From NCBI RefSeq assembly GCF_937874145.1, contig NZ_CALNBI010000137.1, positions 1 through 35,044 of the forward strand: DNA of 35,044 bases, written 5' to 3'. This document shows positions 16,504 to 23,741 of the stretch, piece after piece. The position numbers and the translations under genes were made by a program. Source of the DNA: an uncultured Chitinophaga sp. (GTDB lineage Bacteria > Bacteroidota > Bacteroidia > Chitinophagales > Chitinophagaceae). Every line of letters starts with the position of its first letter. The stretch's first letter is position 1. A model generated the notes under the pieces. It made no database searches. It was not told where the DNA came from and saw only the letters and a list, made by a program, of their open reading frames with translations.

Positions 16504-17994
16504 TCAGAAATCCCAGTTCTTCACCCGGGCCACGGCCTTTTGCCAGCGTTCCCGCAGGGCGGGGCCGGGTTGTTCTTCGGGAGCGAAGACGCGTTGAATG
16601 GTATATTGTTCCCTGATTTCCTGCAAAGTCCAGAAGCCGGTGGCGAGGCCCGCCAGGTATGCGGCGCCGGTAGCGCTGGCCGGCATCACTTTGGGGCGCA
16701 TGACAGGGTATTGCAGGATATCGGTCTGCATCTGCATGAAAAAGTCGTAAGTGGCGGAGGTCCCGTCGACCCGCAGTTCCCGGATGGCGCGACCGCTGTC
16801 TTTTTCCATGGCGTCCAGCGCGTCGGCGATGCCGAGCGCTACACCTTCCAGGGCGGCGCGGGCGATGTGGCCCGAAGAGGTGCCCCGGGTGATGCCGATG
16901 ATCATGCCGCGGGCGTAGGGGTCCCAGTGCGGGGTGCCCAATCCTGACAATGCGGGCACGAACATCACCCCGCCGTTGTCGGGTTCCGTTTGTGCGAGGG
17001 CTTCTATCTCAGCTGTGGATTCGATCAGGCCCAGGCCGTCGCGGATCCAGCGGAAAACAGAGCTTCCGCCGAAGACGCTGCCTTCCAGGGCGTAGGTGGT
17101 TTCCTCCCCGATCTTCCATGCGATGGTGGTGAGCAGGTGATTGTCGGACGTCACGGGTTTGGAGCCGGTATTCATCAATGCGAAGCAACCGCTCCCGTAA
17201 GTATTCTTCACCATACCGGGCTCCAGGCACATCTGCCCGAACAGCGCGGCCTGCTGGTCGCCAGCTACCCCGGCAATCGGGATCACGGCGTCCAGCAAAC
17301 CAGGCTGGGTATGCCCGATGATCTCGCTGTTGGAGCAGATCGCGGGTAATAGTTGATGCGGGATATTGAACAGCCGCAGCAGCTCTTCGTCCCATTCCAG
17401 CGTGTGGATGTTGAAGAGCATGGTGCGGGAAGCGTTCGTCAGATCGGTGACATGCGTTTTGCCGCCGGTGAGCTTCCAGATGAGCCAGGCGTCGATGGTG
17501 CCGAATGCGAGCTTGCCCTGCTCGGCGCGAAGGCGCGCGTCGGGAACATGATCGATGATCCAGGAGATCTTGCTGGCGGAGAAATATGCGTCGAGGATGA
17601 GGCCGGTTTTGCGTTGCACGAGGCCGGAGAAGCCCTGGTAACGGAATTCGTCTACCAGCTTGGACGTCCGCCGGTCTTGCCAGGCGATGGCGTTATACAC
17701 CGGTTCGCCTTTCTCGCGGTCCCAGATCACGGTGGTTTCCCGCTGGTTGGCGATGCCGATCCCGGCGATCTCCCCTGCGCGGATACCCGCCGTGGCAATG
17801 AGTTCTTCCACTACCGAAAGCATGGTATACCAGATCTCGTTGGGATCCACCTCGATCCAGCCCGGTTGCGGATAGTATTTCTCGTATTCTTTCTGCAAAT
17901 GCCTCACCACCTGTCCCTCGCGGGAAAAAAGCACGGCGCCAGCTGCGCTGGAACCGAGATCGAGAGAGAGGATATATTTCTTGTCGCCGTTCAT
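16504..17994 (-). CDS. glpK: Glycerol kinase (FGGY family), atypical nucleotide site
   Basis: 496 residues. Phosphorylates glycerol to glycerol-3-phosphate using ATP. The glycerol-binding residues are all present: Arg85-Glu86 in NQRETT, Tyr137 in DAYFS, Asp246-Gln247 in AGDQQA. The ATP-site loop usually reads DQGTTSSR, but here residues 12-19 are DLGSSAAG, which keeps D-x-G-S/T-S/T and loses the arginine; the later DGG is DGT (410-412). The E. coli fructose-bisphosphate loop (GGKGG) is absent, so that feedback is not expected. It lies 15 bases after the PadR gene and upstream of glpD. No glpF is in the window. Confidence 0.93.
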   Translation of the reverse strand: MNGDKKYILSLDLGSSAAGAVLFSREGQVVRHLQKEYEKYYPQPGWIEVDPNEIWYTMLSVVEELIATAGIRAGEIAGIGIANQRETTVIWDREKGEPVYNAIAWQDRRTSKLVDEFRYQGFSGLVQRKTGLILDAYFSASKISWIIDHVPDARLRAEQGKLAFGTIDAWLIWKLTGGKTHVTDLTNASRTMLFNIHTLEWDEELLRLFNIPHQLLPAICSNSEIIGHTQPGLLDAVIPIAGVAGDQQAALFGQMCLEPGMVKNTYGSGCFALMNTGSKPVTSDNHLLTTIAWKIGEETTYALEGSVFGGSSVFRWIRDGLGLIESTAEIEALAQTEPDNGGVMFVPALSGLGTPHWDPYARGMIIGITRGTSSGHIARAALEGVALGIADALDAMEKDSGRAIRELRVDGTSATYDFFMQMQTDILQYPVMRPKVMPASATGAAYLAGLATGFWTLQEIREQYTIQRVFAPEEQPGPALRERWQKAVARVKNWDF

Positions 17995-18009
17995 CTGCCG
18001 GGAATTTTA

Positions 18010-18366
18010 TTAAACTTGCTTCAGGTCGGTAATGGCCTGCATCAGTTCGCCGAGGTACTGATACATGGTTTCCAGGTATTCGTTGCCGAGATCGGTGAGC
18101 TGGTAATATTTGCGCGGAACGCCTTCATCCATCTCCACCCATCTCGACTCCACCAGTTTTTCTTTCTTCAGCCTGCTCAGCAGCGGGTATATCGTGCCTT
18201 CGGCGATATCCATATCCGCCAGCTTTTTGATTTCGCTGATCAGTTCATAACCGTACCGTTCCTTTTTCTGCAGCAGCAGCATAATGATGTATTCGAACAA
18301 TCCCTTTTTGATCTGGGATTGCCAACGTGTAATAAAATATGCGTTTGCATCAGGCTTGCGCTCCAT
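18010..18366 (-). CDS. PadR-family transcriptional regulator
   Basis: 118 residues. A winged helix at about residues 20-85 contains the family pattern KGLFEYIIMLLLQKKERYGYELISEI, EGTIYPLLSRLKKEKLVESRW and the wing PRKYYQLTDLG. A C-terminal helix (residues 90-118) should mediate dimerisation, as in the short PadR-s2 type. These proteins usually repress their own operon and respond to small ligands. The gene is 15 bases before glpK and 37 bases after the GH125 gene, so it probably regulates this cluster. I see no clear palindrome in the short upstream gap. Confidence 0.92.
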   Translation of the reverse strand: MERKPDANAYFITRWQSQIKKGLFEYIIMLLLQKKERYGYELISEIKKLADMDIAEGTIYPLLSRLKKEKLVESRWVEMDEGVPRKYYQLTDLGNEYLETMYQYLGELMQAITDLKQV

Positions 18367-18403
18367 AGCGGTTTCGGTACGTGTAAGATTAAATGTAACT
18401 CAA

Positions 18404-19822
18404 TTATTGCAGTAAATGCGGCCGTTCGGTGAATACTTTCCAGATGAACTCCCCGAAGATCGTATTCGCCCAGGCAAACCAGGAACGCGTGAACTGTGCG
18501 GGATCGTCTTTATGGAAAGATTCGTGCATAAACCCTTTGCCGGCATGGCAGCTCTTGAGGATGCGCAGGCACTCTTTGATCTCGGTTTCGCTCTTGCTCG
18601 TAAGCCCCTGCATCACTACGCTGATGGGCCAGATGCGGTCCATGCCGGTATGCGGGCTCCCGATCCCCTTGCCCGCTTTCCCCGAGAAATGGAAAGGGTT
18701 TTCGGATGAAAGGATCATTTTCCGCGTGTTGACATACACCGGGTCGTTGGGCGCCACCGCTCCGAGGTAAGGCAGGGCGAGCAGGCTGGGTACGTTGGCG
18801 TCGTCCATCAGGTTGAAGCTGCCGTAACCGTTCACCTCGAACGCATACACTTTACCGAACTGCGGGTGCGTGGTAATGGCATATTTCTTCAGCGCGCCTT
18901 CCACTTCCGCAGCCAGCTCGCGGCATTCAGCCGCCAGGGAGGCATCCATTTTCTGCGCCGTGAGGATCTCGGCTGCCTGCCGGAGGCTCACTACCGCGAA
19001 GAAGTTGGAAGGAACGAGGTAGGGGAAGATGGTGGCATCGTCGCTGGGGCGGAACGTGCTGCAGATGAGGCCTACAGGCTTCACCGGGTAGCCGTATCCC
19101 GCCAGCGGAACACCGTCGGTAGCCCAGGAAGTGGTGCGCTGGAAGGTGTAAGGGCCGGGACCGTTCTTCCGCTGCTGCTCCTTGAACGTTTTTACGGTCA
19201 GCGCGATGGATTCTTTCCAGGCGGTATCGAAGGGCGACGTGTCGCCGGTCTTTTTCCAATAGAGGTAAGCGAGGCGGATGGGATAGCAAAGGGAGTCGAT
19301 TTCCCATTTGCGTTCGTGGATGCCGGGCTTCATGTCGGTGATGTCTGTCGCCCATTCGCCGCGTTTGTTTTCGTCTTTATAGAACGCGTTGGCGTAGGGG
19401 TCTTTGTGGATGCACTTCACCTGGTGGTTGATCACCCCGGCGATGAGGTGCTGCAGGTCTTTGTCTTTGGCCACCAGCTGGAGGTAAGGCGAAACCTGGG
19501 CGGTGCTGTCGCGCAGCCACATGGCGTCGATATCACCGGTAATTACGTATGTATCGGGCCGGCCGTTGACCGTCGTGTATTCCACGGTGGTATCGAGCGT
19601 GTTCGGGAAACAGTTATTGAAGAGCCAGGCCATTTCGGGATCTTTCACACCTTTCTGCACGGCTGCGATGGCTTCTTCCACGGCTTTGCTGCGGAACCTG
19701 CGCTGCGATTCGGGAACGCGCACAACTGGGAACGGATCTGCCGATGCCCAGGAAAGCGCGGGACGGAGAATGGCTGCGGAGGAAAGTATAGCGGTTTGTC
19801 GGAGAAAATTTCTTCTGCTCAT
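18404..19822 (-). CDS. GH125 family glycosidase (exo-alpha-1,6-mannosidase type)
   Basis: 472 residues. The start MSRRNFLRQTAILSSAAI is a twin-arginine-like export signal, with the mature protein from about residue 28. The body has the DUF1237/GH125 pattern: GDIDAMWLRDSTAQ (96-109), RGEWATDITDMKPGIHERKWEIDSLCYPIRLAY, the FRPSDDA segment (257-263), GIGSPHTGMDRIWPIS (387-401) and MHESFHKDD (432-440). Characterised members remove terminal alpha-1,6-mannose by inversion; the Asp in SDDA and the Glu in MHES are the likely acid/base pair. Probably acts in the periplasm on mannosides such as N-glycan or fungal fragments. It stands upstream of padR-glpK-glpD on the same strand. Confidence 0.92.
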   Translation of the reverse strand: MSRRNFLRQTAILSSAAILRPALSWASADPFPVVRVPESQRRFRSKAVEEAIAAVQKGVKDPEMAWLFNNCFPNTLDTTVEYTTVNGRPDTYVITGDIDAMWLRDSTAQVSPYLQLVAKDKDLQHLIAGVINHQVKCIHKDPYANAFYKDENKRGEWATDITDMKPGIHERKWEIDSLCYPIRLAYLYWKKTGDTSPFDTAWKESIALTVKTFKEQQRKNGPGPYTFQRTTSWATDGVPLAGYGYPVKPVGLICSTFRPSDDATIFPYLVPSNFFAVVSLRQAAEILTAQKMDASLAAECRELAAEVEGALKKYAITTHPQFGKVYAFEVNGYGSFNLMDDANVPSLLALPYLGAVAPNDPVYVNTRKMILSSENPFHFSGKAGKGIGSPHTGMDRIWPISVVMQGLTSKSETEIKECLRILKSCHAGKGFMHESFHKDDPAQFTRSWFAWANTIFGEFIWKVFTERPHLLQ

Positions 19823-19855
19823 AATTCAATGATTAATCCTGAAAAATAGATAATC

Positions 19856-19880
19856 CGGACAAGAAATCGCATCCTGTCCG
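19856..19880. other. Short inverted repeat between cupin gene and GH125
   Basis: CGGACA and TGTCCG arms separated by 13 bases, in the 79-base gap before the GH125 start. On the minus strand it could be a weak terminator for the cupin gene (a T-rich stretch follows) or an operator for GH125. No -7 element is seen in the gap. Confidence 0.3.
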
Positions 19881-19901
19881 TCAAAAATCCCTTGCTAAAA
19901 T

Positions 19902-20396
19902 TTATGAACGTGTTAGCAGTGCAATGAGTTGGGCATGTTGCGGGAAACGTGCGCCCAGATCGGCTCTCCCGGCCAGTTCGAAGTCAGCGAAATCGAACCC
20001 GGGCGCCACGGTGCAACCGGCGAGGCAGAAGCCTCCCGTTTCTTCCACGCTGGAAGCGAACCAGCTGCCCGCGGGTATTAAAACCTGCAGGTGTTCTCCT
20101 TTGCGGATGTTGCGGCCCAGGAGGTGTACGTGCAGGGTGCCATCCGGCCGGATCTCGTAAATATGCAGCGGCGTGCCGTCGTAAAAATGCCACAGCTCGT
20201 CGGATGCTATGCGATGGAAAGCTGAAAAATCACCGTCTTCCAGCAGAAAATAAATCGCCGTGGATGCATTCCTGAGCCCGGAAAAGCCTTCGGGCTGGAT
20301 GGCCAGGGGTGCACGGTAAGTTTCACGGAAAGAGCCGCCTTCGATGTGTTGCGTCAGTTGTAGTGTTTCGCGCCAATAGGCAGCTGTTGTTTTCAT
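19902..20396 (-). CDS. Cupin-fold protein (DUF985, cupin_5)
   Basis: 164 residues. The opening YWRETLQLTQHIEGGSFRETYRA and the core STAIYFLLEDGDFSAFHRIASDELWHFYDG, followed by the LGRNIRKGEHLQVLIPAGSWFAS strand set and CTVAPGFDFADFELA, match the DUF985 cupin layout. Family members are compact beta-barrels whose substrate and metal are poorly defined; the conserved His of FHRI and WHFY could hold a metal. A weak -7-like box (TAAGTTTA) lies 4 bases before the ATG. It follows the PepSY gene on the same strand after 43 bases. Confidence 0.88.
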   Translation of the reverse strand: MKTTAAYWRETLQLTQHIEGGSFRETYRAPLAIQPEGFSGLRNASTAIYFLLEDGDFSAFHRIASDELWHFYDGTPLHIYEIRPDGTLHVHLLGRNIRKGEHLQVLIPAGSWFASSVEETGGFCLAGCTVAPGFDFADFELAGRADLGARFPQHAQLIALLTRS

Positions 20397-20439
20397 TCGC
20401 TAAACTTACAGCATTTTATTGGCAGAAGCGGGGAAGACT

Positions 20440-21627
20440 TTAAGATAAAGCGGGTTGCGGCTGCAACACGGGCTTGGGAAGCGGCGCTTTTTTCGCCTTC
20501 TTCGCTTTCCTTTTCCTGCCCAGCCAGATGCACACACCGGTAACGGGCAGGCTGGCGCAGATAAGGCTGGCGAAGAACATCAGCAGCTTCCCGGGAAGGC
20601 CCCAGATAGCGCCTACGTGCAGGTCGTAGTTCATGCGGCGGAATTTGTCGCCCATGGATTTCTCCTCGTATTTGCCCGCGAACGGACCGGTTGCCTCCAG
20701 CGGTTGCAGGGTATATTGGTCGAACAGGAAGTTCTCTGTTTTATAATAGGTGCCGGGGCGGTTGTTGATGGTAACGCTGATGGGCGCGCTGTTGCCGGTG
20801 GCGAAGTAGAGCGACAAACCCGCTTCTGCCGGCTTGGCTTTCATCACCCTTGCCCAGGCGATGTCGGTATTGGCTTCCAGGGAGTGTGCGGGGGTGAGGC
20901 GGGTGGTATCGGAGATGGGATAAACCGCGTCTTTGAGGGATTTGCCGCCCGTGGTGGCGTAATACAATCCGTCGGCCCACCATTTGAAACCATATACCAG
21001 GCCGGTTACGATGAGGATCACGGCGATGCTCATGACATAAAAGCCCAGTACGTTATGGAGGTCGTAGTTTTTGCGTTTCCACTTAGCGTCCCACTTCACG
21101 GAGAAGCGTTGTTTGCGGGCGGCTTTGTTGCGCGGCCACCAGAGCACGAGCCCTGAGAGCAGGAGCACGAAAAACGCGAGGGTGGACCATGCCACGATGG
21201 GCTGGCCGATCTTGCGGGGCAACCAGAGGTTGAAGTGCCCTTCCAGCACAATGCGGAAAAAATCGCTTTTCGCGTCCCAGGTACGGAGCACCTGGCCGTT
21301 GTAGGGGTTCATGAACACCTGCTGGTAATAGGCATTGTCGCCACGGCCGTAGAACTGGACCACGGAACTGTAGTCCTTGCCGCCATAGATGACGCCCTGT
21401 GCCGATTTGCCGATTTCCTTTTCGGCGATGGCGCGGAGCTGGGAAGGGGGAAGCGGGGCGGTTTGGGCCGTTTTGGCTCCTGCCGGGAGGTGAAACCATT
21501 GTTTGCCGAAGAGGCTTCTCAGCTCCCATTCAAAAGCCAGGAGGCACCCGGTGACGCTGATAATAAATACTACCAACCCGGAGGCCAATCCTAACCAAAG
21601 ATGAATTTTCCCTACTATTTTTCTCAT
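20440..21627 (-). CDS. PepSY-associated transmembrane protein
   Basis: 395 residues from the ATG at 21627 (MRKIVGKIHLWLGL); the longer frame to 21675 would put 16 extra residues ahead of the first helix. There are four probable membrane helices: residues about 9-30, one around AWSTLAFFVLLLSGLVLWWP, one around VLGFYVMSIAVILIVTGLVYGF, and one near the C-terminus (LMFFASLICASLPVTGVCIWLG). A large periplasmic loop after the first helix carries the PepSY-like part. Histidines near helix ends (IHLW, DLHN, DLHVG) are typical, and members are often linked with iron-siderophore or metal uptake and proposed to reduce the metal. The tail is Lys-rich and cytosolic. No TonB receptor is nearby. Confidence 0.85.
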   Translation of the reverse strand: MRKIVGKIHLWLGLASGLVVFIISVTGCLLAFEWELRSLFGKQWFHLPAGAKTAQTAPLPPSQLRAIAEKEIGKSAQGVIYGGKDYSSVVQFYGRGDNAYYQQVFMNPYNGQVLRTWDAKSDFFRIVLEGHFNLWLPRKIGQPIVAWSTLAFFVLLLSGLVLWWPRNKAARKQRFSVKWDAKWKRKNYDLHNVLGFYVMSIAVILIVTGLVYGFKWWADGLYYATTGGKSLKDAVYPISDTTRLTPAHSLEANTDIAWARVMKAKPAEAGLSLYFATGNSAPISVTINNRPGTYYKTENFLFDQYTLQPLEATGPFAGKYEEKSMGDKFRRMNYDLHVGAIWGLPGKLLMFFASLICASLPVTGVCIWLGRKRKAKKAKKAPLPKPVLQPQPALS

Positions 21628-21756
21628 ATGGAGCTGAAATCTTCTGCAAAAATGCATCAGACCGGCTCGGCCCATCGATCAAATCGGGAAAATGACTTAC
21701 GCAATCGGGAAAAACTCATTTCATATCCCAGATTTTTTTACTATATTTAACTTGCT

Positions 21757-22104
21757 TTGCGTTCCTTTTTGGCCATATGTCTGTTGGCGCTTACCAGCGT
21801 TCACTTCGGTATCCGGGTAACCGGGTATATGCGGTGCGTGGTGAAAGCCTACGTGATCGACCACCGTGATTTTGCACAGGATTGCGGTTGTGCGAAGATT
21901 ATGGCCGCCGTTTTCGGGAACGCCTTGCCGGGAGAAGAACAAATGACACCTGCCCCCACCACGCTGAAGCTGCAGGACATTGTGCTGCTGGCCGACAGCC
22001 CCCGCCCCGCCGCTCCCCGCGACGAGGCGAAGCCTTTCACAGGCTGGGTGCAGGAACGTTACCCTTCTCCCGCCGCAGGCGCTATCTTCCACCCGCCCTG
22101 CTGA
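21757..22104 (+). CDS. Small exported Cys-containing protein ending in FHPPC
   Basis: 115 residues starting at a TTG (21757); an in-frame stop at 21748-21750 rules out a longer form, and the first ATG (21829) would remove the signal peptide MRSFLAICLLALTSVHFG. The middle has VIDHRDFAQDCGCAKIM, and the protein closes with AGAIFHPPC. A closing FHPP motif and a cysteine cluster after a short exported N-terminus are, in my memory, features of a Bacteroidota family of small proteins near metal-related transport genes. Here it is divergent from the PepSY gene. The cysteines (DCGC and the terminal Cys) could bind a metal. Function is not established. Confidence 0.6.
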   Translation: MRSFLAICLLALTSVHFGIRVTGYMRCVVKAYVIDHRDFAQDCGCAKIMAAVFGNALPGEEQMTPAPTTLKLQDIVLLADSPRPAAPRDEAKPFTGWVQERYPSPAAGAIFHPPC

Positions 22105-22795
22105 TTCCTTCCTTGTTCATTATCTATCCTTTATTTATCACCAAACGGTTGGGATAAACGTTAACGTCTGCCAGTTTCCAAGACCCTGACGTACGGACGA
22201 ACTCCTTCCGCCGGTGGGATGCAGTTTGCAGGCATGTGATTTCCGCATGCGCATTCAACATATTAGCAGACAGGCCAGCCGGCGCGCGAACCGGCTGGCC
22301 CAAGCGGCCGGCACCCCTTCCCGGGGCAGCCTGGCCCACGTTCCGCAACAGCGCCACCGGTCTGCAGCCGGCCCGCCGGTTGCGGTACGTCGACCGCAAC
22401 ATCATGAACGCGCTGCCCCCGGAAGCGGGGGAACGCCAAAGCACCGGGGTGACCGAAAGCAGTACCACTGCGCCGGTCACCCTTTCTTCTTCTGAAATGG
22501 GCATTTTCGCCCCCCTGTCGGGCGTATCTAAACGTTTTTGGGCTTATTGGTAAAACATACGGTTACAGTACGGTATCCCTACTAAGCCTGTGCAGCGTCT
22601 TATCCTGGTTTAGGTTACATACCAGGCGTTTATTGCTGAAATTGCGCAACATTTTCAGGCGTAAGCCTTTTTTTAAGAAAAGCCACATTTACCCCCGCGG
22701 AATCCCTGAACTGCTCCCTGCGCAATGCCATTTCAGATTCGGCTGTCTTTCTTCTTCCACTCCTTCAACCCATCCAGCCGAAAAATTATTTTAAA
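22105..22795. other. Gene-poor region with several strong hairpins
   Basis: About 690 bases with no recognisable gene. Overlapping ORFs on both strands (22236-22553 plus, 22124-22504 minus) have no recognisable domain. Four perfect inverted repeats lie close together: 22273-22300 (10-bp arms), 22379-22400 (8-bp), 22416-22431 (6-bp) and 22447-22482 (9-bp arms GGGTGACCG/CGGTCACCC with a nested GCAGT/ACTGC stem), the last followed by T-rich sequence. A short stem (AGGC-GTAA-GCCT) with seven T at 22657-22674 could terminate a plus-strand transcript. The region may hold a structured RNA or a decayed gene. Confidence 0.4.
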
Positions 22796-22821
22796 AATAA
22801 GCGATCGCTCATTTATCTTTG
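22796..22821 (+). promoter_or_regulatory. tetR promoter with palindromic candidate operator
   Basis: The perfect palindrome AGCGATCGCT (22800-22809) extends to 16 of 18 matching positions over 22796-22813. It abuts a full -7 element TATCTTTG (22814-22821). The ATG of the TetR gene is at 22829, leaving a leader of only a few bases. A repressor bound here would block the polymerase, the usual autoregulation layout for TetR genes. Confidence 0.65.
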
Positions 22822-22828
22822 TGGCATC

Positions 22829-23422
22829 ATGCGCCCAAGGGACGAGAATAAAATATGCCTGCTGCACAAAAAAGCGATCGAAATGATCGTTCATGAGGGG
22901 CTGGACGGATTCGGCGTGAACAAACTGGCCCGCGCGGCCGGGGTGTCGCCGGCGACTTTGTACATTTATTTCAAGGACCGGGAAGACCTCATCATCCAGG
23001 TGACGCTGCGCGTGACGCAGACCATGCTGGAAGAAAGCCTCCGCGACTTCGACCCCGACATGCATTTCGAAGAGGGGCTGCGCAAACAATGGCACAACCG
23101 CGCCAGCCACTTCACCCGCAATCCGCTCGACGTGGAATTCATCGAAAAGATGCGGTACTCGCACCTCTATAACAAGGTGTCGGTACAGGTGTATGCTTCT
23201 TTCAAGGATGTGATGGGAAAATTCGTCCGCAACGCGATCGAGCGCAAGGAGCTGATTGAATTGCCGTTCGAGGTGTACTGGTCGGTGGCGTTCGCCCCCT
23301 TGTACCAGCTCATCAAATTCCATACACAGGAGAAAACCTTCGGCCACCAGCCCTTCAAGCTGACGGACGAATCTATGGAACTAGCGCTGCAGCTGGTGCT
23401 CAAAGCCCTCAAACCCGCATGA
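22829..23422 (+). CDS. TetR/AcrR-family transcriptional regulator
   Basis: 197 residues. A DNA-binding domain at about residues 10-55 includes the helix-turn-helix GVNKLARAAGVSPATLYIYFKDREDLI. The C-terminal ligand and dimer part (residues 60-197) is all helical. It most likely represses the operon it heads, with a small protein (ATGA overlap) and an MFS exporter, in response to an exported compound. The promoter carries a palindrome overlapping the space between promoter elements. The start is fixed by the -7 element 7 bases before the ATG. Confidence 0.93.
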   Translation: MRPRDENKICLLHKKAIEMIVHEGLDGFGVNKLARAAGVSPATLYIYFKDREDLIIQVTLRVTQTMLEESLRDFDPDMHFEEGLRKQWHNRASHFTRNPLDVEFIEKMRYSHLYNKVSVQVYASFKDVMGKFVRNAIERKELIELPFEVYWSVAFAPLYQLIKFHTQEKTFGHQPFKLTDESMELALQLVLKALKPA

Positions 23423-23703
23423 CCCGATATATCTCATCACCATTAAACCTGACGCCCATGACCACCGCTTATGCAACGGCATCCGGAATGGATGTGCTCG
23501 TATTCCGGACCAATATCCGGTTCAAAAAAGACCTCCGCCAGTTGGCGCCCGTTCTCGACGAAGCCCCCGGGCTCGTGAAATGGACCGTTGACCGGGAGGA
23601 TACCGATAAAGTGCTGCGCATCGAAACCCGGAACCCCGACCCCTCGCCCATTATTAGCCTGGTGAAGTCGGCCGGATATTTCTGCGAAGAGCTGCCCGGT
23701 TGA
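23419..23703 (+). CDS. Small HMA-like ferredoxin-fold protein without metal cysteines
   Basis: 94 residues from the ATGA overlap with tetR. In-frame ATG codons at 23458 and 23488 give 81 and 71 residues, and the last (MDVLVFRTNIRFKKDL) looks most like the natural domain edge. The body reads as a beta-alpha-beta-beta-alpha-beta unit: VLVFRTNI, LRQLAPVLDEAPG, VKWTVDRED, KVLRIETRN, ISLVKSAGYFCEELPG. This is the layout of heavy-metal-associated domains, but the CxxC loop is replaced by TNIRFKKD, so metal binding as in CopZ is unlikely. It lies between a regulator and an exporter. The function is unknown. Confidence 0.7.
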   Translation: MTRYISSPLNLTPMTTAYATASGMDVLVFRTNIRFKKDLRQLAPVLDEAPGLVKWTVDREDTDKVLRIETRNPDPSPIISLVKSAGYFCEELPG

Positions 23704-23741
23704 TTTTCTCCACCACACACACTACGATTTCAACATTCCAA

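Noticed and set aside
17353..18432. 359-residue plus-strand ORF opposite glpK and padR
   Set aside because: It spans two well-supported minus-strand genes and shows no family feature.
18866..19849. 327-residue plus-strand ORF opposite GH125
   Set aside because: A shadow of the GH125 gene; composition is atypical and there is no recognisable domain.
22124..22553. Overlapping ORFs on both strands (22236-22553 plus, 22124-22504 minus) as genes
   Set aside because: Both have similar GC-rich third positions, no recognisable domain and no promoter; neither could be preferred, so the stretch is described as a hairpin region.
22801..22808. GCGATCGC as a cyanobacterial HIP1-type repeat
   Set aside because: Only one perfect copy was noticed in the window and it sits exactly in a promoter, so an operator is the simpler reading.
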